Assembly (NCBI RefSeq): GCF_900110575.1
Contig: NZ_FOEF01000008.1
Coordinates: 1-64,000, forward strand
From: Amycolatopsis saalfeldensis
GTDB taxonomy: Bacteria; Actinomycetota; Actinomycetes; Mycobacteriales; Pseudonocardiaceae
Length of the DNA: 64,000 nucleotides
Direction: 5' to 3'
Both the position numbers and the translations under genes were made by a program. The notes beneath the pieces are model-generated. The model ran no database searches and was not told where the DNA came from. It was given only the letters and a program-made list of their open reading frames with translations. Position 1 is the first letter of the stretch. Every line of letters begins with the position of its first letter. Below, in pieces: positions 57,276 to 64,000 of the stretch.

Positions 57276-58425
57276 CGGCGTTCCCCTTCCCCGAGTCACC
57301 CGAGTTGCCCGAGGCGGGGGCCAGCAGCCGCAGCATCCCGCCGAACCGCCACCCGGCGAACCCGCCGAGCAGTCCCAGCGCGCCGGCCACCGCACCCGTG
57401 GCCAGCACGGTCGGCAGGTCGACGACCCGGAGCGAGTAGATCCAGACGTCCTGCAACGGCATGCTCAGCCCGATCAGCAGCCCGCCGACCCCGCCGGCCA
57501 CCACCGAAACCCGGCCCGGCTGCCAGCTCTGCCGCCGCGACAGGACAAACAGCACTTCCAGCACCACGGCCACCGGCAGCAGCAGCATCGGCATCAGCGC
57601 GGGCATCTCCGGCACGCCGGTCACGTAGTCGCGCACCGGCAGGCCGACGAGATCCGTGTACGCCCGCGCCGCCCAGGGCGAGAACCACCAGAACAGGGCC
57701 TGGACCACGGCGAGGATCGCGGCCGTGACCACCGCGCCGCCGGGGCGGCGCAGGAAGCCCGCGCCCGCGGTGATCAGCAGCACCGCGAGCATCGCCGTTC
57801 CCGCCGAGGTGGCCGAGACCGGCTCGATGTTGACCTGCTGCAGGCCCAGCACCGTGATCGAGCTGAACGCGATCAGCACCGCCAGCGAGCCGAACACCCC
57901 GATCCGGCCCCAGCGGTGCTCGCGCGCCGCGGCGAACACCATGGTGGTGCCGATGATCGACAGCGTGATGGAGAGCAGCAGCCCGATGTGCGGCGGCGAG
58001 TCGATCACCGCGTCGAAGCCGTACAGCCCGTGCCACCACTGGTCCCACAGCCCGTAGAGCAGGAAGGCCGCGGCGCCGACGCCGGACACGAGATACCCGG
58101 CCGGCGCGGCGAAGGTCCGGCCGAACACGTTGACGGCGCGGCCGCCGATCCGCGGGTCCACCGGCCGCCCGGCGCGCTGGGCGGCCGTCGTCAGCAGCAC
58201 CACGGCGAGGCTCGCCAGTCCGACGATCGCGCTGCCCGCGTACAGGAACAGGTGCGGCAGCGTGAAAAACGTGTCCGGGCCGACGTCGCTGTGCCACTGC
58301 ACGTCCCAGGTGAGCCCGACCATCGAGATCACCGAGCCCCCGAGCACGGTGCTCGCGGGCACGAGCCCCGGGCGGGCCCTTCTGGTCGTGACGGCCACGC
58401 GGGCCCCCGACGCGGTGAGATCCAT
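57268..58425 (-). CDS. Multi-pass membrane protein
   Basis: A 385-residue protein with about nine to ten membrane helices. Notable loop residues include GLTWDVQWHSDVGPDTFF, LPHLFLYAG, LYGLWDQWWHGLYGFD and SPPHIGLL. Conserved His/Asp/Trp in or near membrane faces suggest metal or proton handling, but I do not recognise the family. It is in an operon: 12 bases after the YtkA-like gene and overlapping the last gene. Confidence 0.75.
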   Translation of the reverse strand: MDLTASGARVAVTTRRARPGLVPASTVLGGSVISMVGLTWDVQWHSDVGPDTFFTLPHLFLYAGSAIVGLASLAVVLLTTAAQRAGRPVDPRIGGRAVNVFGRTFAAPAGYLVSGVGAAAFLLYGLWDQWWHGLYGFDAVIDSPPHIGLLLSITLSIIGTTMVFAAAREHRWGRIGVFGSLAVLIAFSSITVLGLQQVNIEPVSATSAGTAMLAVLLITAGAGFLRRPGGAVVTAAILAVVQALFWWFSPWAARAYTDLVGLPVRDYVTGVPEMPALMPMLLLPVAVVLEVLFVLSRRQSWQPGRVSVVAGGVGGLLIGLSMPLQDVWIYSLRVVDLPTVLATGAVAGALGLLGGFAGWRFGGMLRLLAPASGNSGDSGKGNADA

Positions 58426-58437
58426 CCCGTCCCCTCC

Positions 58438-58860
58438 TTATTGGTTGACCAACACGGGAAAAACGACTTGGGCGGCGCCCGCGGGCCCGCGCAGGGAGAC
58501 GGTGATCTCCCACTGCCCGGACATCGGCAGGCCGACGTCGGCGGCGCGGAAGCGGCCCGGCCCGTCGGCCGTCGCGGGCACCGGCGTGATCGCGTGGCCC
58601 ATCTGCGGCATCACCGGCTCCACGGTGACGCCGTCCGGCGCCGCCCCGGTGACGTCGAAGGCGAACGTGTTGCCGCCGACGCGCGGCGAGTCCGTGGACA
58701 GCTGCACGGTGTACGGGCCGGACGTCGAGCGCTGCACCGTCGGCCCGGTCGTGCCGCCGCCACCCCAGAGCAGCCAGCCGAGCAGCACGGCCACCACGAT
58801 GACGACCACGGCGATCAGCACCAGCGGACGACGCCGGTGCTGCGGAACTTCGGCGGTCAC
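58438..58860 (-). CDS. Membrane-anchored YtkA/FixH-like protein
   Basis: A 140-residue protein with one N-terminal membrane helix (LVLIAVVVIVVAVLLGWLL) and an exported Ig-like domain. That domain holds GPYTVQLSTDSPRVGGNTFA, EPVMPQMGHAITPVPAT and MSGQWEITVSLRGPAGA, a pattern typical of YtkA/FixH-type domains whose Met/His (MPQMGH) residues can bind copper. The GTG start overlaps the upstream gene's stop (GTGA). Confidence 0.8.
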   Translation of the reverse strand: MTAEVPQHRRRPLVLIAVVVIVVAVLLGWLLWGGGGTTGPTVQRSTSGPYTVQLSTDSPRVGGNTFAFDVTGAAPDGVTVEPVMPQMGHAITPVPATADGPGRFRAADVGLPMSGQWEITVSLRGPAGAAQVVFPVLVNQ

Positions 58861-60302
58861 TGTCCCCCTCCTTCCGCGGCCGGCACGTCGAGCACCACCG
58901 GGACGGTGACGACGGACCAGCCGCGTTCGGCCTGCAGCCACAGCCGGTACCGGCCGGGCGTGGTGAACGTGTAGGTGAACGGCACGTCGGGCCCGTAGGC
59001 GGCGACGGTCTCGTCCGGGATCCCGGTCAGCCCGGGGACGTACGGCGGCATGGCGTGCGCGTGGGCCCAGGTCGGCGCCGTCGCGGCGGCCGCGCCGACA
59101 CCGTCGGCCGAGGGCAGCGGGCCGATGACGATCAGGTGGCCCAGCATCCCGAGCCACGGCTGGAGGTCGCCTTCGGGGAAGTGCGCGGTGATCGTGACCG
59201 GCAGGCCGGTGGTGAGGGCGGTGGTGGTGACGTCCACGGGAACCCCGTCGACCACTCGTTTTCCCGGCCCCGCGGGCACTGCGGCAGCGGTGCCGGGCGC
59301 GCCGGTGATGTCCACAGTGGACCGCGCCAGCTGCACCCCGCCGCCGCGGCGTTCAAGCTCCGCGGACACCGCGTACGTCCCGGATTCCGGGGGCGCGAAC
59401 CGAACCCGGTAGTCGCCGGGCGCGACGCGCACCGGGTGCAGGTGCCACAGCCGTCCCGACGGAGAGACGACGATCAGGTGCACCAGCGCGTCGTCGTGGA
59501 CCACCAGGTCGTCGGCCGGGCGGCCGGTGGAGCCGTCGGTGAAGCGCAGTTCCAGCTCGGCCGAAGTTCCTTTGGTGGCAAGGGTTTTCGCGGTGAAGTT
59601 GACCGGCGGGCGCGAGTAGTCCGTGACCGGCAGCCGGGACAGCGCGTACGGATCGGTGACGTTCTCGACGGTCGGGTCCAGCTGGCTGCCGGGCGCGGGC
59701 GGAGGGGGCGTGCCGGCGGACAGCAGCGCGCCGGTGACCGCGACGGCCAGCGCCGCGACCATCCCGCCCGCGGGCACCAGCGCGTACGCGGTCTTTCGCG
59801 AGCGAAGCGCAACGCCGAGCGCGAGAAGCAGGAAGACGCCCGCCGCGACGAAGCCGCCGTACGTGGCCTTCTCCCAGGGCGGCACCACGCGCGCCGGGAT
59901 GACAAACGGGATCGTCGCGGTGGGCCCGCCGGCGGCGTCGGTCAGCCCCAGCTCCCACGGCCCGGGCTGGTCGACCTGCAGCGTCCCGGAGTAGATGCCG
60001 GGCGTCGCGCCGAGCGTGACGTCGCCGCGCGAGACGACCACGCCGGCGGCCGCGGCCTGCAGGTGGATCGTGCCCGGGGTGGTCCCGGCGTGGGTGGCGA
60101 CGTCGACGTGCAGCGGCCCCGGTGTCACGTCGATCCGCCGGATGATCACGGTCAGCTCGCGCGCGCCGAGCGTCTGCGCCACCTGGATGTCATTGCCGAC
60201 CGGCGCGCCGTCGGCGTGCGCGGTGCCGCCGCCGAGCGCGATCCCGAGCGCGCACAGCAGCCCCAGCAGCGCTGCGCGCCGCCCCCTCGTTGTGGTCCCC
60301 AT
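58857..60302 (-). CDS. Secreted/membrane protein with His-rich motifs, first gene of the operon
   Basis: A protein of about 481 residues. A signal peptide (about 1-31) is followed by an exported beta domain, then two membrane helices (about 150-170 and 178-197). A second exported part contains VTDYSRPPVNFTAKTL, DDALVHLIVVSPSGRLWHLH, LGMLGHLIVIG and AHAHAMPPYVPG, ending in a beta domain. The HLH, HAHAM and MLGH motifs look like metal sites as in CopC/YcnJ-type proteins. The start is ATG 60302, with GTG 60305 adjacent. No copper ATPase is nearby, so the metal role is inference. Confidence 0.75.
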   Translation of the reverse strand: MGTTTRGRRAALLGLLCALGIALGGGTAHADGAPVGNDIQVAQTLGARELTVIIRRIDVTPGPLHVDVATHAGTTPGTIHLQAAAAGVVVSRGDVTLGATPGIYSGTLQVDQPGPWELGLTDAAGGPTATIPFVIPARVVPPWEKATYGGFVAAGVFLLLALGVALRSRKTAYALVPAGGMVAALAVAVTGALLSAGTPPPPAPGSQLDPTVENVTDPYALSRLPVTDYSRPPVNFTAKTLATKGTSAELELRFTDGSTGRPADDLVVHDDALVHLIVVSPSGRLWHLHPVRVAPGDYRVRFAPPESGTYAVSAELERRGGGVQLARSTVDITGAPGTAAAVPAGPGKRVVDGVPVDVTTTALTTGLPVTITAHFPEGDLQPWLGMLGHLIVIGPLPSADGVGAAAATAPTWAHAHAMPPYVPGLTGIPDETVAAYGPDVPFTYTFTTPGRYRLWLQAERGWSVVTVPVVLDVPAAEGGGQ

Positions 60303-60386
60303 CACGATCGAAAGTAGCGGTCGGGCGGGTCCCGAATCGTCACGGCTGCGGGGGAAGATCCATCCCCAGCACGGGGGAGACGACCC

Positions 60387-61244
60387 TTAGGTGCCGAGGA
60401 ACTCGCGAAGGTGGGCGACCACGGCATCGGGCTGTTCTTCGGGCAGGAAATGGCCGCACTCAGCCAATCCGGTGCCGTTCGCCTGTTCGCCGTACTCGCG
60501 CCAGAGGTCGAGCGTCGGGAGCTTGCCGAGCAGGCCGTTCTGCCCCCACAGGGCGAGCAGCGGCTGGGTGACGCGGCGGCCGGCGGCGAAATCGGCGTTG
60601 TCGAGGTCCGCGTCGTGCGGGAAGGAAGCGCGGTAATCGTCGAAGCCGGCGCGCAGGGCACCCGGGGCGGAGAAGGCGCGGACGTACTCGGCGACGTCCT
60701 CGGCGGCCAGCCCCTGGCGCTGGAAGGTCCAGCGCTCGAAGAAGTACCCCAGGTACGCGGCGATGTTCTGGCCCGCGAGCAGCTCCGGCAGATCGGGCTG
60801 GAGGTGGAAGAGCCAGTGCCAGTAGCCGTTCGCGATGTCGCTGTCGAGGCGGCGCCACATCTCGCGCGTCGGCGCGATGTCCAGCACCGCCAGCCGTTCG
60901 ACCTGGTCAGGACGGTCCAGCGCCCACCGGTGGCCGACGCGCCCGCCGCGGTCGTGCCCGACGACGGCCACGCGGTCGAAGCCGAGCTGCGCCGCCAGCC
61001 CGGCGACGTCGGCGGCCATCGTGCGTTTGTCATAGCCGCCAACGGGTTTGTCGGTGCGGCCGTAACCGCGCAGGTCGGGCGCGATCACCGTGTGCGTCTC
61101 GGCGAGCGGCCCGGCGACGCGGTGCCAGCAGTGCGACGTCTGCGGCCAGCCGTGCAGCAGGAAAACCGGCGGGCCGTCGCCGCCGCGGAGGTAGTGCATC
61201 CGGAGGTCGCCGACCTGGGCGGTGGTTGATTCTAACTGGCTCAT
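60387..61244 (-). CDS. Alpha/beta hydrolase, fluoroacetate/haloacetate dehalogenase-like
   Basis: A 285-residue hydrolase. The nucleophile is Asp98 in GHDRGGRVG, followed by Arg99 and Arg102. The acid is Asp122 and the general base His265 (ECGHFLP). His143 and Trp144 (YWHWLF) and Tyr204 (FDDYRA) match, with near-constant offset, the halide- and carboxylate-binding residues of Rhodopseudomonas fluoroacetate dehalogenase. Epoxide hydrolases instead have GHDWG. So haloacetate dehalogenase is the best call. A CGNR zinc-finger gene is divergent, with two matching palindromes between, one over this start codon. Confidence 0.88.
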   Translation of the reverse strand: MSQLESTTAQVGDLRMHYLRGGDGPPVFLLHGWPQTSHCWHRVAGPLAETHTVIAPDLRGYGRTDKPVGGYDKRTMAADVAGLAAQLGFDRVAVVGHDRGGRVGHRWALDRPDQVERLAVLDIAPTREMWRRLDSDIANGYWHWLFHLQPDLPELLAGQNIAAYLGYFFERWTFQRQGLAAEDVAEYVRAFSAPGALRAGFDDYRASFPHDADLDNADFAAGRRVTQPLLALWGQNGLLGKLPTLDLWREYGEQANGTGLAECGHFLPEEQPDAVVAHLREFLGT

Positions 61245-61290
61245 GGGGTTAGACGGTAGCCGTCGAGTCTAACCGGTGGCAACGGTTAGA
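61231..61290. promoter_or_regulatory. Two TCTAAC-N11-GTTAGA palindromes between divergent genes
   Basis: Copy 1 is at 61231-61253, spanning the start codon of the hydrolase (61242-61244). Copy 2 is at 61268-61290, 9 bases before the CGNR gene start at 61300. Arms and spacing are identical; start-to-start distance is 37 bp. Inner GTTAGA and TCTAAC arms also form GGTTAGAC-N12-GTCTAACC (61247-61274). Confidence 0.7.
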
Positions 61291-61299
61291 ATCAGCCGC

Positions 61300-61845
61300 A
61301 TGGACTGGGTTTTCGACGGTGGGCGGCCGTGCCTCGACCTCGTCAACACGCTCCGCTCGCGGCACCTCGCCGAGCCGGTGGAGCTGCTGACGTCGCCGGA
61401 GGCGCTCGCCGAATGGCTGGGGCTGGCGGGTTTCGTCGTCGGTCGCAAGTCTGTGACCAGCGGAAATGTGACCGCTGCCAAGACTTTGCGCGAGGCCGTC
61501 AACCGGCTGCTCACTTCGCCACCACGTGCGGCCGACGTGCTGATCGTCAACAAGGCCGCGGCGTCACCGCCTCCCGCGCGCCTGCGCCTCGACGGCGGTG
61601 TCCTGCGCCGCGAGGCGCTCGCCCCGTCGGACTGGGTGGCGACGGCGTTGGGCGCCATCGCTTCGGACGCCGTTGACCTGGCTGCTTCGGACGCGCTGGT
61701 CCGGATCTGCGCGGCCGGCGACTGCGGCCTGCGTTTCCACGACGCTTCACCACGCCGGACGCGTCAGTGGTGCTCGATGTCCCGCTGCGGGAACCGGGCG
61801 AAGGCGCGGGCGCATTACGCCCGGGCTCAGGGCAGGAACCGGTAG
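61300..61845 (+). CDS. CGNR zinc-finger (ABATE domain) regulator
   Basis: A 181-residue protein. An N-terminal ABATE domain reads WVFDGGRPCLDLVNTLRSR and EWLGLAGFVVGR. The C-terminal CGNR zinc finger has CGLRFHDASPRRTRQWC and MSRCGNRAKARAHYARAQ, with all four Cys present. Such proteins are predicted stress or xenobiotic-responsive transcription regulators. The start at ATG 61300 directly follows a palindrome, and the divergent neighbour is a dehalogenase-like enzyme. Its 3' end overlaps the convergent MpaB-type gene by 19 bases. Confidence 0.9.
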   Translation: MDWVFDGGRPCLDLVNTLRSRHLAEPVELLTSPEALAEWLGLAGFVVGRKSVTSGNVTAAKTLREAVNRLLTSPPRAADVLIVNKAAASPPPARLRLDGGVLRREALAPSDWVATALGAIASDAVDLAASDALVRICAAGDCGLRFHDASPRRTRQWCSMSRCGNRAKARAHYARAQGRNR

Positions 61846-62672
61846 GCCCACGGGTGCGCGCGCAGCCAGACGTTCAGCTTCCCGATCCAGCGCATGTGCG
61901 CGGTGCGCAGCGGCGGCGGGACCAGGGTGCCCAGAATCCTTGCCACCCGGCGGAAACGCGTGAACCGCCGTTGATCGGTATCGGTCCACTGTAGACCGAG
62001 GCGGGCGCGGAACTCCGGTGGCAGCGTCGCCCTCAGCAGGAAGAGCTGGGCCTGTGCCTGACGCCGTTGCAACGGCCGCCACCAGCGGTCCGGCAGCCAT
62101 CGGGCCGGTTTGCGGACGGTGCGGATGGTGTGCAGGAGGGTGGTGATGGTGTCGTTCGGCTCGAAGCCCGCGACCATCCCGGCGTAGTACCGCTCGAACG
62201 CGGGCCAGTCCGGCGGCAGGTCCCGCTCGCGGACGCCGAGCGTCCGGCCGATGTAGCACATCTGCGCGTAGTACTCGTCCAGCTCCGATGTGGACAGTGG
62301 ACGTCCGAAGAACCGTTGTACGTCAACGGGAACCTTGACCAGCGTGGCGTGCACCCAGGCGTACGCGGCCGGGTCGAGCGCGCTGTAGCGGTGGCCGTCG
62401 TCGAAGCCGGTGAACGTCCGGTGCAGCTTCCGCAGCCGGTCGGCCTCGACGCGGGCGCCGTCCGCGCCGCCGTAGACGTAGATCGACAGCGAGGCGCCGG
62501 TGCGCATCAGCCGGGTCCACGGGTCCTCGGTGTAATCCGAATGGTCGCGCACGCCGGCCGCGACCACGGGGTGCGCGACCTGAAGCACCAGCACCTGGCC
62601 GGCGAGCAGCAGGTCGCGGAAGTCGCCGAAGTACCGCCACGCGGCGGTCCCCTTCACGACCGGCGGCGCCAC
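61827..62672 (-). CDS. MpaB-type oxygenase family protein (DUF2236)
   Basis: A 281-residue protein with the DUF2236/latex-clearing-protein fold: WRYFGDFRDLLLAGQVLVLQ, VAHPVVAAGVRDHSDYTEDP, DPAAYAWVHATLVK, and LSTSELDEYYAQMCYIGRTLG. The His residues of VAHP and WVHA are probably heme or metal ligands as in Lcp. Members include the rubber oxygenase Lcp and fungal MpaB'. The substrate is unknown. GTG 62672 starts one base after the TetR stop region, so it is probably controlled by that regulator. Confidence 0.88.
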   Translation of the reverse strand: MAPPVVKGTAAWRYFGDFRDLLLAGQVLVLQVAHPVVAAGVRDHSDYTEDPWTRLMRTGASLSIYVYGGADGARVEADRLRKLHRTFTGFDDGHRYSALDPAAYAWVHATLVKVPVDVQRFFGRPLSTSELDEYYAQMCYIGRTLGVRERDLPPDWPAFERYYAGMVAGFEPNDTITTLLHTIRTVRKPARWLPDRWWRPLQRRQAQAQLFLLRATLPPEFRARLGLQWTDTDQRRFTRFRRVARILGTLVPPPLRTAHMRWIGKLNVWLRAHPWAYRFLP

Positions 62673-62673
62673 C

Positions 62674-63222
62674 TCACACCTGCGCGCCGCGCAGCAGCAT
62701 CATCAGCGGCTCGGCGGCGGGGACGTCGACGCCGGTCGAGAACCGGCGCAGCTGCAGCCCGGCGATCAGCGCGACGACGTGCCCGGCCAGCCGCTCCGGC
62801 TCCGCGACGCCGAGCGCGCGCAGGATCGCGATGGCCAGATCGTCGTACGCGGCGAAGCAGCGCGAGGATGCTTCGCGCAGAGCGGGATCACGCGCGGCCT
62901 GGAGGTACAACTCGTGCGGCGCCAGCTCGTCGGTGCCGAAGGGCAGCTGCTTGATGACCTGCTCGACCACGGCGGCGCCCTGCTCGAGGTCGAGGCCGTC
63001 GGCACGGTGCGCGTCGACGATCGCCGTGAGCTTCGCCGTTTCCTCCTCGGCGAACAGCAGCATGGCCTCGCGCAGCAACTCGGTCTGGCTGGGGAAGTGG
63101 TAGGTCAGCGTGCCGAGCGAGACGCCCGCGGCGGCCACGATCCGCCGGTTGGTCAGACCGCCGACACCGACCTCGCCGACCACTTTCAGCGTCGCGCGCA
63201 GGATCGAGTCGCGGGTGCTCAC
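62674..63222 (-). CDS. TetR family transcriptional regulator
   Basis: A 182-residue regulator. The N-terminal helix-turn-helix reads LTNRRIVAAAGVSLGTLTYH (about residues 22-41), preceded by SILRATLKVVGEVGV. The C-terminal ligand-binding domain is helical. GTG 63222 overlaps the stop of the amidase gene in a GTGA arrangement and gives the normal N-terminus; ATG 63252 would add 10 residues. It lies between an amidase and an MpaB-type gene on the same strand, and all three are coupled by overlaps or 1-base gaps. Confidence 0.92.
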   Translation of the reverse strand: MSTRDSILRATLKVVGEVGVGGLTNRRIVAAAGVSLGTLTYHFPSQTELLREAMLLFAEEETAKLTAIVDAHRADGLDLEQGAAVVEQVIKQLPFGTDELAPHELYLQAARDPALREASSRCFAAYDDLAIAILRALGVAEPERLAGHVVALIAGLQLRRFSTGVDVPAAEPLMMLLRGAQV

Positions 63223-64000
63223 CACACCGTCGCGGGCTGCCGCTCCTGCCATCGTTCGACCTCTTCCAGTTGCGCGGCAACGGAGATCAGCCGCTCTTCC
63301 GCGTGGGACGGGCCGAGCAGCTGCGCGCCGAGCGGCAGCCCTTCGGCGGTCCGCCCGGCCGGGACGTTGACCCCCGGCCAGCCCAGCACGTTCCACGGCC
63401 AAGCGTAGGGGCACGCGGCGATCATCGTCTGGTCGGTGCGCCAGCCGGTGAGGCCGTCGAACGTGCCGACGGCGGGCGGCGGGGTCGCGGTGGTCGGGGT
63501 GAGCAGCACGTCGACGCGGCCGAAGACCGAGCCGATCCGGCGTTGCAGCGCGGGTTCGAAGGCGCGCGCGAGCTTCAGCGCCGGCCCGGCGAGCAGGCGG
63601 CCCTGCTGGGCGTTGCTGCGGGTGCGCGGGTCGAGCGCGGCCACGGCGGGGACGCGACGGGTCCAGTCGCGCACCCCGGTGAGCGAGCGCGGCAGGAACG
63701 TGAGGCCGACCAGTCCGTAGTCCGGCTCCACCTCGACGATCTCGTGGCCCAGCGCGGCGAGCTTCTCGGCGGTGTCCCGCACGGCGGCCTCGACCACGGG
63801 GTCGAGCCGGGTTTTCGTCGCGGTGAAAGGGATCCTGGTGGACAGGCCGATGCGCAGCCGCCCCGGCTCCCGCTTCGCGGCGGTCTGGAACGCGGTGCCC
63901 GTGCCCGCGGTGACGTCGAGCAGCAGCGCGGCGTCGCCGACCGTGCGGGCCAGCGGGCCGAGCACCGTCAGGCCGTGGAACAGCTCGCCGCCGGTGGGGA
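63219..64000 (-). CDS. Amidase signature family enzyme, 5'-truncated by the window
   Basis: The last 260 residues of an amidase; the frame stays open to base 64000, so the start lies beyond the window. Visible features are GPLARTVGDAALLLDVTAG, the helical RSNAQQGRLLAGPALKLARA, the loop DVLLTPTTATPPPAVGTFDG and the closing NVLGWPGVNVPAGRTAEGLPLGAQLLGPS, all standard for the C-terminal half. The Ser-cisSer-Lys catalytic residues would be in the missing part. It is coupled to the TetR gene (GTGA). Confidence 0.92.
   Translation of the reverse strand, partial: PTGGELFHGLTVLGPLARTVGDAALLLDVTAGTGTAFQTAAKREPGRLRIGLSTRIPFTATKTRLDPVVEAAVRDTAEKLAALGHEIVEVEPDYGLVGLTFLPRSLTGVRDWTRRVPAVAALDPRTRSNAQQGRLLAGPALKLARAFEPALQRRIGSVFGRVDVLLTPTTATPPPAVGTFDGLTGWRTDQTMIAACPYAWPWNVLGWPGVNVPAGRTAEGLPLGAQLLGPSHAEERLISVAAQLEEVERWQERQPATVW

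Overview
The window is chromosomal DNA of a high-GC actinomycete. The best guess is Pseudonocardiaceae, Amycolatopsis-like. The evidence is very GC-rich coding DNA with strong GC bias at third codon positions, frequent GTG and TTG starts, 1-8 bp gene overlaps, and typical actinobacterial families: a complete conservon, GlnX-GlnH-PknG, XRE-DUF5753, DUF397, a SigE-type ECF sigma factor and WxL-free Pro/Ala-rich secreted proteins. I see no transposase, phage gene or CRISPR array. The species call is inference; no rRNA is present.

Layout. 1-450 is the end of a fasciclin-domain protein. 809-4973 is a five-gene conservon (histidine-kinase-like ATPase, roadblock, DUF742, small GTPase, P450). 4980-9828 is a P450, a thioesterase and a hydroxyacid-oxoacid transhydrogenase on the minus strand, divergent from a thiamine-diphosphate enzyme. 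10066-13953 holds a small ORF, a cold-shock gene, a copper chaperone, an AcoX-like kinase and a GAF regulator. 14048-20240 is the GlnX-GlnH-PknG amino-acid-sensing module, whose PknG has a very long repetitive N-terminus. 20299-27739 holds a thioesterase, an MFS transporter, a 38-residue membrane protein missed by length filters, an ECF sigma operon, an L,D-transpeptidase, a second cold-shock gene and two hypotheticals.

28060-28384 is a tRNA-Glu/Asp/Phe cluster with a terminator. 28423-35772 holds small proteins, an arylamine N-acetyltransferase, a PAS-GGDEF-EAL protein, a rhomboid-like protein and an NCS2 nucleobase permease. 36005-40989 holds a MetE-like/NIPSNAP pair, an IclR regulator, a flavin reductase and pobA. 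41104-48002 is a probable peptide/D-amino-acid catabolic cluster (amidohydrolase, PucR regulator, M19 dipeptidase, DadA-like oxidase, RidA, class-C serine hydrolase). Two near-identical palindromes lie in front of its two transcription units.

48010-56579 holds PadR and Clp_N-type regulators with clear palindromic operators, gnd, an MBL hydrolase, an XRE regulator, a decayed glycosyltransferase, a methyltransferase, small hypotheticals and DUF397. 56727-60302 is a four-gene secreted/membrane operon with His-rich motifs. 60387-64000 holds a fluoroacetate-dehalogenase-like hydrolase divergent from a CGNR zinc-finger protein across two matching palindromes, then an MpaB-type protein, a TetR regulator and the 3' part of an amidase.

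The window's main theme is regulation: several regulators sit beside operator-like repeats readable directly from the sequence. Both cold-shock genes share a leader element.
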